Assembly: GCF_002321025.1 (NCBI RefSeq)
Contig: NZ_DCLL01000026.1
Location: forward strand, 1-64,000
Direction of reading: 5' to 3'
DNA: 64,000 nt
Origin: Acinetobacter lwoffii
GTDB taxonomy: Bacteria; Pseudomonadota; Gammaproteobacteria; Pseudomonadales; Moraxellaceae
Under the pieces are notes generated by a model. That model was not told the origin of the DNA, did not search any database, and saw only the letters and a list, made by a program, of their open reading frames with translations. This document shows, piece after piece, positions 7,985 to 16,345 of this stretch (positions are counted from its first letter, which is position 1; every line of letters begins with the position of its first letter). Position numbers and translations under genes: made by a program.

Positions 7985-9196
7985 TTAGCAACCGGTTAGT
8001 TTTTCAGACTGCGGTTTCTCATCCGGGAAGAAGATTGGACGAAGTTTTACCCCAATGCCATTGCCGATAAAGGCAAATACCAGCCACAACCAGCCATGCA
8101 GACTACCAGAGGCAATCCCACTGAAATATGCACCGATATTACACCCATAAGCTAAGCGTGCGCCGTAGCCCAGCATTATGCCACCTACAACAGCAGCAAT
8201 CAGTGAACGTTTTGGAATATTGAAATTCGGCGCAAATTTACCTGCCAAACTTGCTGCCAACAAAGCACCCAGCATGATACCGAAGTTCATCATTGAGGTA
8301 ATATCAAACCATAATGATTCTGCCAGTGCTTTAGCATTGCCTGCTTTTTGCCAATAATCCCAAGAAGCTACATCAACACCCACAAGCGTAGCACCTTTGG
8401 CACCCCAAACAGCGAGTGCAGAGGTCACGCCCCAAGGACGACCTGCCAGTGCCAAAGTGGCAAAGTTGAGTAAGGTCAGAATAATCCCGCCCCAAATCAG
8501 AGGCCATGGACCACGAACAAAGCGCTTCCAGCCCTGATATTCACTGCGTGGCTCAATTTCCAGGCTGCCATGACGTTTCTTTTCGAAATAAACAGTTGCC
8601 GCAGCAATGATGGCAAAAACGATAAAGCTCAACAGTAATCCAGGGAGAACGCCTAAACTTTCTACCAGTGAAATCGGTTCAAGATGTGGCAGAGCAAACC
8701 ACCAGTCAAGGTGCGAGGTCGCAATCACAGACCCGATACAGAAGAACAAGAGTGTCACCAGCATACGTGCGCTACCGCCACCTACAGTATACAACGTACC
8801 TGATGCACAGCCGCCACCAAGTTGCATGCCGATACCGAAAATAAAGGCACCAATCATGACTGACATGGAAACAGGACTAACGTTACCTTTAACTGGGTTG
8901 CCGAATAATTCACCTGCACCTAAAGCTGGGAAAAACAGCAGAACGGCCAAAGCAAGCATAATCATTTGTGCACGTAAACCACGGCCGCGACGTTCCTTGA
9001 TAAAGACACGCCAGCTCGAAGTAAAACCAAATGAAGCATGGTACAAGGTCATGCCCAGTGCACCACCAATCAAAAATAATAGGGCTTGATTTAAGCCTAC
9101 GATTTGATAGGCACCGATTGTACCTATGATAAGCAAGATAAAAGCTACCCAGACCGAAATATTCGAACGTTGGGAAGCAGCAACAATGACTGACAT
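7985..9196 (-). CDS. YeeE/YedE family sulfur-compound transporter
   Basis: This 403-residue integral membrane protein has about nine or ten hydrophobic segments. It belongs to the YeeE/YedE (sulfur transport) family, whose studied members import thiosulfate. Two similar halves each carry a Gly/Cys motif: GGGCASGTLYTVGGG near residues 127-141 and AYGCNIGAYFSGIASGSLHGW near 348-370. The conserved Cys in each half is thought to handle the sulfur substrate. The protein ends in a Cys. No tusA-like gene is adjacent, so the exact substrate is uncertain. The gene is alone between two terminators. An antisense frame inside it (8607-9089) is a shadow. Confidence 0.85.
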   Translation of the reverse strand: MSVIVAASQRSNISVWVAFILLIIGTIGAYQIVGLNQALLFLIGGALGMTLYHASFGFTSSWRVFIKERRGRGLRAQMIMLALAVLLFFPALGAGELFGNPVKGNVSPVSMSVMIGAFIFGIGMQLGGGCASGTLYTVGGGSARMLVTLLFFCIGSVIATSHLDWWFALPHLEPISLVESLGVLPGLLLSFIVFAIIAAATVYFEKKRHGSLEIEPRSEYQGWKRFVRGPWPLIWGGIILTLLNFATLALAGRPWGVTSALAVWGAKGATLVGVDVASWDYWQKAGNAKALAESLWFDITSMMNFGIMLGALLAASLAGKFAPNFNIPKRSLIAAVVGGIMLGYGARLAYGCNIGAYFSGIASGSLHGWLWLVFAFIGNGIGVKLRPIFFPDEKPQSEKLTGC

Positions 9197-9412
9197 GGGA
9201 GATTAAATTTTAAAAATAAAGGCTGGTATTCTACTGAATTTCAGTTTAAATGCAGCCCGTTTTGCTGAGTGAATCACAATTAAGTCATTCTAATACTTGA
9301 TAAGTTTTATCAGTTTATCTGATTTTACCCACTCACTTAGATAAAAATTGATCCTATCCAGAAATAATGAAATTTCAATTTAGATCATTCGATATTTAAA
9401 ACCATCTCTGAT

Positions 9413-9438
9413 AAAAAAGCCTGCAATCGCAGGCTTTT
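9413..9438 (-). terminator. Terminator of the Ala-rich lipoprotein gene
   Basis: On the minus strand a GCCTGC/GCAGGC stem with a four-base loop is followed by a T-run of six. It sits 24 bases after the stop of the lipoprotein gene. Confidence 0.8.
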
Positions 9439-9461
9439 AAACATCAAACTGAATGCTAAAA

Positions 9462-9806
9462 TCAGTTTTCAGCTTTTTCCCGAACTTCTCCAGCACCTTC
9501 TTCAACTGCCGCAGCTGTTGCTGCAGTTGCTTTACGTGCTGCTTCCGCAGTAGCATCTGCTGCTCTAGATGTTGCGGCAGCTGCTTCGTCCGCTGCCTGT
9601 GCAGTATTTTCTGCGGCATTATCCATTGCTCGTTCGGTTTCTACCGCAGCCTCACGGCTGGCATCTTCCATATCATGACCGGCTTGATTGGCTGCATTTT
9701 CTAAATGCTCACCTGTGGTTGCGCCGGTTTCAGGCGCTTCTTCTTTACTACAGCCGACTAAGGCAACAGTAGTCGCCAAACCTAAAGCGATCAGTAATTT
9801 ATTCAT
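9462..9806 (-). CDS. Ala/Glu-rich helical lipoprotein
   Basis: This 114-residue predicted lipoprotein has signal MNKLLIALGLATTVALVGC with lipobox LVGC (Cys19). After a short linker the rest is an Ala/Glu/Arg-rich amphipathic helix with repeated Ala-Ala-Glu and Ala-Ala-Asp steps and no Pro or aromatic residues, as in coiled-coil or apolipoprotein-like envelope proteins. The ATG at 9806 is chosen because AAGGAT lies at proper spacing before it and the signal peptide begins there; the frame extends upstream to 9857 without support. No defined family is assigned. Small lipoproteins of this kind are often stress-induced; that is inference. Confidence 0.75.
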   Translation of the reverse strand: MNKLLIALGLATTVALVGCSKEEAPETGATTGEHLENAANQAGHDMEDASREAAVETERAMDNAAENTAQAADEAAAATSRAADATAEAARKATAATAAAVEEGAGEVREKAEN

Positions 9807-10138
9807 CGAGTAATATCCTTTTGTTGTTGTAGAGCTGCAATCTAATTTAGCAGCCATTTATTTAGATTTATGCTAGCAAATAGATCAACATTTGTTGATT
9901 AACTGTAACTTTTTTCGATACTTATACTGTAATGGCATAGTCGGAAGTTGTTTTAAGTTTCATGGAATAGTGATATTCACAGAGAGGAGGAGCTTCAAAA
10001 CTATCATTTGGTAGGCAGGTTATAGTATGAAGCTTGGTATTTAAATATTTGTCATCACGACCTAGAGATAATTCTAAAGATGAAGAAATGAAAGACATAA
10101 AAAAAGCCCGCATGATGCAGGCTTTTTTTAAGAAAAAC
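9807..10138. other. Intergenic region with a palindromic motif
   Basis: There is no convincing gene in this region. A minus-strand frame at 9922-10230 overlaps metK and has no recognisable content. At 9875-9899 lies AGCAAATAGATC followed by a small dyad ATCAAC-ATTT-GTTGAT, about 75 bases upstream of the Ala-rich lipoprotein start. The metK terminator occupies the right end. Confidence 0.5.
10099..10129 (-). terminator. metK terminator
   Basis: On the minus strand an AGCCTGCAT/ATGCGGGCT hairpin with one mismatch is followed by a run of T. It begins about 10 bases after the metK stop. Confidence 0.8.
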
Positions 10139-11305
10139 TTATAGACCAGCAGACGCTTTAAGCGCTTCCACTTTGTCAGTTTTTTCCCAGGTAAATGCAG
10201 TATCTGAACCTTCACGACCGAAGTGACCATAAGCAGCAGTTTGCTTATACATCGGCTGGATCAGGTCAAGCATACGGGTAATGCCATATGGACGTAAGTC
10301 GAAATGTTCACGAACCAGTGCAATAATCAATTCTTCAGAGACTTTTGCAGTATTGAAGGTATTTATTGAAATTGAAGTTGGCTCAGCAACACCAATCGCG
10401 TAAGACACCTGAATTTCACACTTGTCAGCCAGGCCAGCAGCAACGATGTTTTTCGCTACATAACGACCTGCATATGCAGCAGAGCGGTCAACTTTAGATG
10501 GATCTTTACCAGAGAAAGCACCACCGCCGTGACGTGCCATACCGCCGTAGGTATCTACGATAATTTTACGGCCAGTTAAACCACAGTCACCTACAGGACC
10601 ACCGATCACAAACATACCCGTTGGGTTGATGTGGAATTTGGTGTCTGCATGGAACATGTCAGCAGGAATGATTTTTTTCACGATTTCTTCAATCACAGCT
10701 TCTTTCAGGTTCGCTTGAGTGATTTCAGGATCATGTTGAGTCGAAAGAACGACAGCATCTAAACGAACTGGTACGCCATTTTCATAAGCAAAAGTTACCT
10801 GACTTTTTGCATCTGGGCGTAACCATGGCAAGGTGCCATTACGGCGTAATTCAGCCTGCTTTTCCATTAAGCGATGCGCATATGAAATCGGTGCAGGCAT
10901 TAATACATCAGTTTCGCGGCTTGCATAACCGAACATTAAACCTTGGTCGCCGGCACCCTGATCTTCAGGTTTCTGGCGGTCTACACCCTGAGCAATTTCA
11001 GGTGACTGTTTACCAATCATGTTGATCACGGCACAGGTTGAACCATCAAAACCAAGATCAGAATGGTGATAACCAATTCCGTTTACGGTATGACGTACAA
11101 TTGCCTCAAAATCAACATTTGCTGTCGTTGTGATTTCACCGGCAAGTACAACCGCACCTGTTTTTACAAGCGTTTCACAAGCAACCCGTGCATATGGGTC
11201 TTCTTTTAAGATTGCATCCAAAATAGCGTCACTGATTTGGTCAGCCATTTTATCTGGATGGCCTTCGCTTACAGATTCCGAAGTAAATACAGCGTACTCG
11301 CGCAT
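10139..11305 (-). CDS. metK: S-adenosylmethionine synthetase
   Basis: MetK makes S-adenosylmethionine from methionine and ATP in the cytoplasm. The 388-residue protein (384 in E. coli) carries all signatures: SEGHPDKMADQISDAILD at residues 11-28 with the catalytic His and Asp, GEITTTANVDF, GAGDQGLMFGYA (ATP-site loop) near 115-126, and GGGAFSGKDPSKVDRSAAY near 260-280 (P-loop-like). It is monocistronic with its own terminator. Its 5' leader can pair with the ribosome-binding site and start codon (see the feature at 11305). It is divergent from a prepilin-like gene and tkt; a metK/tkt neighbourhood is also known from Pseudomonas. Confidence 0.98.
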   Translation of the reverse strand: MREYAVFTSESVSEGHPDKMADQISDAILDAILKEDPYARVACETLVKTGAVVLAGEITTTANVDFEAIVRHTVNGIGYHHSDLGFDGSTCAVINMIGKQSPEIAQGVDRQKPEDQGAGDQGLMFGYASRETDVLMPAPISYAHRLMEKQAELRRNGTLPWLRPDAKSQVTFAYENGVPVRLDAVVLSTQHDPEITQANLKEAVIEEIVKKIIPADMFHADTKFHINPTGMFVIGGPVGDCGLTGRKIIVDTYGGMARHGGGAFSGKDPSKVDRSAAYAGRYVAKNIVAAGLADKCEIQVSYAIGVAEPTSISINTFNTAKVSEELIIALVREHFDLRPYGITRMLDLIQPMYKQTAAYGHFGREGSDTAFTWEKTDKVEALKASAGL

Positions 11306-11366
11306 AGTCCTATCACAGTTAATTTTAAAGACCCGATATGTTACATCGAGTTGCGCTCTAGGACTA
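11305..11366 (-). promoter_or_regulatory. Candidate structured metK leader sequestering the start site
   Basis: On the minus strand, UAGUCCUA at 11366-11359 is perfectly complementary to UAGGACUA at 11312-11305. The latter holds the purine-rich ribosome-binding site and the A of the metK start codon. Inside this 8-bp outer stem a second hairpin forms from ACTCGAT (11350-11344) and ATCGGGT (11336-11330), seven pairs with one G-U and a seven-base loop. The layout would hide the start site in one fold. It does not match the SAM-I, SAM-II or SMK layouts that I know. A ligand or switching function is inference. Confidence 0.45.
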
Positions 11367-11780
11367 GCTTAACACGACAAAATTGGTCGAAATTGTTTCA
11401 AATTATTGTGTTTTTAATTGATTAATAGAATTAAAAAAATTGATATATCTATTTAGACAGCATTATTGATTGAGGAATATGAAGCAACAATATTTTAATC
11501 CATCAGACTGTCATAAAATTAAATGCTTAGATTTCCGATTAAATCTTAAAAAATAGATGATAGAAAAAATACAAAGCTCAAAATTTAAAATTTACTTAAG
11601 CAAGTGATCATTACACCAATAAAGCAGATTCAGACTGTGCGCCTTGCGACCAACTGTCTTGTCGATGTTCAAGCGTGTCTTCATATTAGCGCTAAGTCTT
11701 CCACATTAGCTGTTTAGGAATGGCGATATCTTTTGCTATGGACTTCTTGTTGGAGCAAGACTGTACGGAGATCAGAAATC
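11367..11780. other. Intergenic region between metK and the prepilin-like gene
   Basis: This AT-rich stretch presumably holds the metK promoter and that of the prepilin-like gene, but I cannot place either with confidence. A 25-codon frame at 11479-11556 follows a GAGGA sequence at close spacing. It could encode a small peptide, but nothing else supports it. Confidence 0.4.
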
Positions 11781-12164
11781 ATGTATCAAAAGGCATTTAC
11801 CCTGATTGAAGTGCTGATCGTGCTCATCATCATCGCGATTTTAGTGACGATGGCTTTTATGAGTCATCAAGCTTATGTCGTGCAGAATCAATTAGCAGAA
11901 GTGTTTGAGCAGGCTGGAGCATATCGAACCCAGTTCATTGCTTCGGATCAACACTGTGATGCTGGTCGCGAGATTGGTGGTCCTAGCCAATATATCGAAA
12001 AAGTGATTATTAATGCCGCGTGCCGGATAGAGTTCAAGATAGGAGAGCAGGGAGTCGATATGGCCATTCGCGGGAAATCAGTCGCTTTTGATGTTCATAG
12101 TGGTAAATGTTATTCCACTGATATTCAGCAGCGTTATTTGCCTAAAGACTGTCAGGTTCAATAA
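11781..12164 (+). CDS. Type IV prepilin-like protein
   Basis: This is a 127-residue protein with a type III (prepilin) leader. The short leader MYQKA is followed by FTLIEVLIVLIIIAILVTMAF, the hydrophobic helix of pilins and pseudopilins with Glu at mature position 5. The residue before the cleavage site is Ala rather than the usual Gly, which some prepilin peptidases accept. Two cysteine pairs are possible in the globular part, including a C-terminal Cys near the end (KDCQVQ), like the disulfide loop of pilins. It is a lone gene with no other pilus genes next to it, so it may be a minor pilin or an assembly accessory. The ATG at 11781 gives the correct leader; an upstream frame extension does not. 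Confidence 0.8.
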   Translation: MYQKAFTLIEVLIVLIIIAILVTMAFMSHQAYVVQNQLAEVFEQAGAYRTQFIASDQHCDAGREIGGPSQYIEKVIINAACRIEFKIGEQGVDMAIRGKSVAFDVHSGKCYSTDIQQRYLPKDCQVQ

Positions 12165-12610
12165 GTCTGCCGAAGTATAAAATTAGCCTAAGCAAATTAG
12201 ATTTTCACCTGTATATCAAACAATCCTGCCAATATTTTATAAAATTTAGTATAAATTACATTATGAATAGATCAGTGAATTGTATAGATTTTCTTCAAAA
12301 ATAATGATGTGAGACCTATGAAATAGAAACAAAATCAGCATAAATTCAATCCTGTCTATCAGCTTAGAATCCAGATACAGACAATAAAGTTAGTTAGGAA
12401 ATGCGGGATAATTCAATCTGAAAAACAGTACAGAGAACCGAAGCCGAAGAAGAAATGTGGAATAATTGTACGATAAGGCAAGAGACACTCAATAAACTGA
12501 TAAATATTGTTGGTTAGTCTTTACCCCTCGCTGTTTTTTTAAGACAATAGACAGCAGTTTTGAAAGTCTTTTCATCATTTCCTATTTCTGAATATTTTGG
12601 ACTCTGATTT
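12165..12610. other. Intergenic region upstream of tkt
   Basis: This 446-base AT-rich stretch has no supported gene, RNA or terminator. It must hold the tkt promoter, but I could not identify convincing -35 and -10 boxes. Confidence 0.4.
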
Positions 12611-14599
12611 ATGACAACCCCGCTTAATGAACGTCGTATTGCAAACGCAATTCGTGTATTGGCAATGGATGCTGTGCAAAAAGCAAACTCAGGACATCCA
12701 GGTGCTCCAATGGGGATGGCAGATATCGCTGATGTGGTTTGGCGTGAATTCATGAACCACAACCCGACCAACCCGAATTGGGCAAACCGTGACCGTTTTG
12801 TATTATCAAATGGCCATGGCTCTATGCTTCAATATGCGCTTCTTCATTTAACGGGCTACGATCTTTCGATTGAAGATCTTAAAGCATTCCGTCAACTTCA
12901 TTCTAAAACACCTGGCCACCCGGAATTGGGTTATGCACCAGGGATTGAAACGACGACTGGTCCTTTAGGTCAAGGCATTGCGAATGCTGTTGGTTTTGCA
13001 CTGGCTGAAAAAACCCTAGCTGCACAATTTAACAAAGACGACATCCAAGTTGTAGATCACTTCACTTACTGTTTCCTGGGCGATGGCTGTTTGATGGAAG
13101 GTGTTTCTCACGAAGCATGTTCTTTGGCAGGAACATTGGGTCTAGGCAAACTGATTGCTTATTATGACGACAATGGCATCTCGATTGATGGCGAAGTGGA
13201 AGGCTGGTTCTCTGACGATACAGAACAACGCTTCTTGGCGTACGGCTGGCAAGTGATTAAAGTTGATGGTCACGATGCAGATGCAATCCGTCAGGCAACT
13301 GTTGAGGCGAAAGCTGAAACTGCTAAACCAACCATCATTATCTGTAAAACCGTGATTGGTTTGGGTTCACCAAACAAGCAAGGTAAAGAAGACAGTCATG
13401 GTGCACCACTCGGTCATGACGAAATCGTCTTGACTCGTGAAGCACTAGGCTGGACTGATGAAGCATTTGTAATTCCTGAAGATGTTTATGCAGCTTGGGA
13501 TGCGAAAGCCAAAGGTGCTGAATCAGAAGCAGCTTGGAACGAAACATTTGCTGCTTATGCTGCAAAATATCCAACTGAAGCAGCTGAGCTTAAACGTCGT
13601 TTATCTGGTGAATTACCGGCTGACTTCGTTGCAAAAGCGGATGCTTATATTGCAGAAGTGAATGCCAAAGCTGAAACGATCGCAACGCGTAAAGCGAGCC
13701 AAAATGCATTGCAGGCACTTGTTCCATTATTGCCAGAAGTTCTAGGTGGTTCTGCGGACCTTGCAGGTTCTAACCTGACCCTTTGGAAAGGCGCGCAAGG
13801 CGTACAGGACAATCCAGCAGGTAACTACGTACACTATGGCGTACGTGAATTCGGTATGACTGCAATCGCGAATGGTGTTGCACTGCATGGCGGTTTCATT
13901 CCTTACGTAGCAACATTCCTGATGTTTATGGAATATGCACGTAATGCCGTACGTATGTCTGCATTGATGAAACAACGCGTGATCCATGTGTATACACATG
14001 ACTCAATTGGTCTGGGTGAAGATGGTCCAACGCATCAACCTGTTGAGCAGATCGCATCACTTCGTGGTACACCAAACCTGAATACATGGCGTCCATGTGA
14101 CACCGTTGAAGCAGCAATTTCCTGGAAATCTGCATTAACGCGTGCTGAAGGTCCGACCGCATTGATCTTCTCTCGTCAGAACTTGCCATTCCAAACCCGT
14201 ACTCAAGCTCAAATTGAGAATGCTGCGAAAGGTGGCTATGTACTGGCTGAAGAAAAAGGCGAATTGAAAGCCATCATTATTGCAACTGGTTCTGAAGTAT
14301 CTCTGGCAATGGAAGCTTATGCACAGCTTGAAGGCGTGCGTGTGGTATCTATGCCATGTGCTGAAGAATTCATGAAGCAAGATGTAGCTTATCGCGAAGC
14401 AGTACTTCCATCGAATATTCGTGCACGTGTTGCTGTTGAAGCTGCACATGTAGATTACTGGTGGAAATTTGTAGGTCTTGATGGTCGTGTCATCGGTATG
14501 ACCACTTATGGCGAATCTGCACCTGCAAAAGATTTGTTCCAGTTCTTCGGGATTACCACTGAAGCAGTTGTAGCAGCTGTAAAAGAGATTACTGCATAA
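12611..14599 (+). CDS. tkt: Transketolase
   Basis: Transketolase moves two-carbon units between sugar phosphates in the pentose phosphate pathway, using thiamine diphosphate. The 662-residue protein (E. coli TktA 663) has SGHPGAPMGMAD near residue 27-38, the ThDP motif starting GDGCLMEGVSHEA near 155-167 and ending with DDN, and the pyrimidine-domain segment REFGMTAIANG near 410-420, followed by GLGEDGPTHQPVEQ. The central and C-terminal domains are complete. The gene is monocistronic, reads away from metK and ends at a terminator. Codon use looks like that of a highly expressed gene. Confidence 0.98.
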   Translation: MTTPLNERRIANAIRVLAMDAVQKANSGHPGAPMGMADIADVVWREFMNHNPTNPNWANRDRFVLSNGHGSMLQYALLHLTGYDLSIEDLKAFRQLHSKTPGHPELGYAPGIETTTGPLGQGIANAVGFALAEKTLAAQFNKDDIQVVDHFTYCFLGDGCLMEGVSHEACSLAGTLGLGKLIAYYDDNGISIDGEVEGWFSDDTEQRFLAYGWQVIKVDGHDADAIRQATVEAKAETAKPTIIICKTVIGLGSPNKQGKEDSHGAPLGHDEIVLTREALGWTDEAFVIPEDVYAAWDAKAKGAESEAAWNETFAAYAAKYPTEAAELKRRLSGELPADFVAKADAYIAEVNAKAETIATRKASQNALQALVPLLPEVLGGSADLAGSNLTLWKGAQGVQDNPAGNYVHYGVREFGMTAIANGVALHGGFIPYVATFLMFMEYARNAVRMSALMKQRVIHVYTHDSIGLGEDGPTHQPVEQIASLRGTPNLNTWRPCDTVEAAISWKSALTRAEGPTALIFSRQNLPFQTRTQAQIENAAKGGYVLAEEKGELKAIIIATGSEVSLAMEAYAQLEGVRVVSMPCAEEFMKQDVAYREAVLPSNIRARVAVEAAHVDYWWKFVGLDGRVIGMTTYGESAPAKDLFQFFGITTEAVVAAVKEITA

Positions 14600-14621
14600 T
14601 CAACTGATTAGGCGGTTTATT

Positions 14622-14656
14622 AAAAGGCGCTCCAGTTTTGGGGCGTCTTTTATTTT
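14622..14656 (+). terminator. tkt terminator
   Basis: A GC-rich stem (GGCGCTCC with GGGGCGTC, including G-U pairs) is flanked by A and T runs, just after tkt. Confidence 0.75.
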
Positions 14657-14727
14657 TTCGCTTTTTAGCCTTGTTTTCATGTGGCAACCCTTAGAAAGCT
14701 CTCCCAGAGTCGAAATGAAAGAGTGAG

Positions 14728-14949
14728 ATGAACATGAGCTTGTATGAACAAATTAACGATGAAATTACTTTAATGGATGCAGGCGAACTCAAGTGGATCG
14801 GACAGGAGCTACCTCTTGAAGCGATGGTTGCAGTTGATTTAATGTTGCAAGAATTAGCCGAAGAAAAGGTCATTAAAGTGCGTCGTAAAAATCATGAAAA
14901 GACGACTGGCCTAAAACAGGTCGATCGTATTCTGGTTGAAAAACTTTAA
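14728..14949 (+). CDS. Small conserved-looking acidic/basic protein
   Basis: This 73-residue protein has an acidic helical N-terminal half (a repeated Glu/Leu pattern around LKWIGQELPLEAMVAVDLMLQ) and a basic C-terminal half (VRRKNHEKTTG). It has no signal peptide and no recognised domain. The start may be the first ATG (14728) or the second (14734); the GAGTGAG at 14721-14727 is better spaced for the second. A hairpin terminator follows directly, which together with codon-like composition supports a real gene. Function unknown. Confidence 0.65.
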   Translation: MNMSLYEQINDEITLMDAGELKWIGQELPLEAMVAVDLMLQELAEEKVIKVRRKNHEKTTGLKQVDRILVEKL

Positions 14950-14961
14950 ATATAAAGTGTG

Positions 14962-14987
14962 AAAAGTCCCTGATTGGGGCTTTTTTT
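14962..14987 (+). terminator. Terminator after the small protein gene
   Basis: The stem AAAAGTCCC/GGGGCTTTT with a five-base loop is followed by a run of T. Confidence 0.75.
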
Positions 14988-15124
14988 ATGCCGGATGATT
15001 TTCATCGGACAGGTTGCTTATGAGCACCAGATGAGATAAAGCTAAGTTTAGGCCGCTATAAAAATTCAGCGACCACTATTGAAACGACTTAAATTAAAGA
15101 AATAAGCCAAAGAAGCAGTTAAAC

Positions 15125-15580
15125 ATGAATATACAGTGCCAGATCCAGATCAAATCTCTAGAGCAAATATCACAGCCAGAATGGCTATTTTTATGGCAAG
15201 ACTATCAACGCTTTTATCAGACCCAAATTTCGGATGAGGTAAGTAAAAATACCTGGGATAAATTAACCAATTATGAGCTAGATTCAATGTACGGTTTTGC
15301 GGCCTTGATTGATGGAAAGGTCGTAGGGATTGTGCATGTTATCGAACATAACAGTAGCTGGACAGTAAGACCTTATGCCTATTTGCAGGATCTATTTACC
15401 CATCCTGACTATCGCGGACAAGGCGTGGCGCGTAAGTTGATTCAACATGTCTATCAGGTTGCACAGCAGCGTAATTGCGACCGGGTTTACTGGCTGACTC
15501 AGGAATCAAATCATCAGGCACAAGCCTTGTATAACAAAGTCGCCAAGAAAACTGGATTCATCCAGTACCGTATGGATTAA
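15125..15580 (+). CDS. GNAT family N-acetyltransferase
   Basis: This 151-residue acetyltransferase has the GNAT fold. The acetyl-CoA binding loop reads HPDYRGQGVARKLIQHV around residues 98-114 (the R/Q-x-x-G-x-G/A signature). The preceding strand ends in YLQDLFTHP, and the C-terminal part QAQALYNKVAKKTGFIQY is the usual end of the fold. It transfers an acetyl group from acetyl-CoA to an amine; the substrate cannot be told. It is an isolated gene with no obvious terminator and an ordinary upstream region. Confidence 0.88.
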   Translation: MNIQCQIQIKSLEQISQPEWLFLWQDYQRFYQTQISDEVSKNTWDKLTNYELDSMYGFAALIDGKVVGIVHVIEHNSSWTVRPYAYLQDLFTHPDYRGQGVARKLIQHVYQVAQQRNCDRVYWLTQESNHQAQALYNKVAKKTGFIQYRMD

Positions 15581-15710
15581 AGCTCAAAAATTAAAAAAAA
15601 TAACTTACAATTTTATCGTTTCATCACTGCAACAAAACGTTTTATCTTTAGGGCTGTAAACGGTTCCAGATTCTATACACTTAATAACATCCAAAACGTG
15701 AGATAAAAAC

Positions 15711-16298
15711 ATGAATTTCAAAACATTAGCATTAGGCTTGGCGGTCGCATCTGTAGCAACAGTTTCTATGGCAAAACCAGTGGCCTATACGATTGACCCG
15801 ACTCATTCAGCAACGGTGTTCTCTTGGAGCCACTTTGGTTTCTCTACACCATCTGCAAACTTCAGTGACATCCAGGGTACGATTAATGTTGATAATGTAA
15901 AACCTGCGAATTCTTCGGTCAATGTGAATATCCCGGTTGCAAGCATTAATACGAATGTGAAAGCGCTGGATGACCATATTAAGACAGCAGAATTTTTTGA
16001 TGCTGCCAAATATCCGAATATCACTTTTAAAAGTACTAAAGTTCAGGCTTTAGGCAAAAACAAATACAAAATCACCGGTAACTTAACCGTAAAAGATGTC
16101 ACTAAACCTGTGGTACTGGACGCAGTTTTAAATAAACAAGGCGTGCACCCAATGACAAAATTACAAACGATTGGTTTCAATGCAACCACTTCATTTAACC
16201 GTTCAGCCTTTGGGGTAGGCGGTTATGTTCCAAATGTGGGCGATAAAATTACAGTAAACATTACTACCGAGGCTTCTGTACCTGCTCCGAAAAAATAA
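15711..16298 (+). CDS. YceI family periplasmic protein
   Basis: This 195-residue secreted protein has a Sec signal peptide with cleavage after SMA (about residue 21). The mature part begins YTIDPTHSATVFSWSHFGFS, the hallmark of the YceI lipocalin-like fold, and contains DDHIKTAEFFDAAKYPNITFKS near residues 86-107. Family members form a beta-barrel that binds isoprenoid lipids such as polyisoprenoid quinone-like molecules, and are often induced by stress or high pH. It is monocistronic and ends at a strong terminator shared with the convergent amidotransferase gene. The in vivo ligand is unknown. Confidence 0.92.
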   Translation: MNFKTLALGLAVASVATVSMAKPVAYTIDPTHSATVFSWSHFGFSTPSANFSDIQGTINVDNVKPANSSVNVNIPVASINTNVKALDDHIKTAEFFDAAKYPNITFKSTKVQALGKNKYKITGNLTVKDVTKPVVLDAVLNKQGVHPMTKLQTIGFNATTSFNRSAFGVGGYVPNVGDKITVNITTEASVPAPKK

Positions 16299-16310
16299 GC
16301 ATGACAAATT

Positions 16311-16338
16311 AAAAAAGCACCCAATTGGGTGCTTTTTT
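16311..16338. terminator. Bidirectional terminator
   Basis: A perfect palindrome GCACCCAATTGGGTGC is flanked by six A and six T. It separates the convergent YceI and amidotransferase genes. Confidence 0.88.
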
Positions 16339-16345
16339 ATTACGG

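Noticed and set aside
8607..9089. 160-codon antisense frame inside the YeeE/YedE gene
   Set aside because: It is a shadow of the hydrophobic coding sequence, with no start-site or family support.
9922..10230. 102-codon minus-strand frame near the metK end
   Set aside because: It runs across the metK terminator and into metK in another frame and has no recognisable content.
11479..11556. 25-codon frame with a nearby GAGGA
   Set aside because: The spacing is short and nothing else supports it; recorded only as a possible small peptide.
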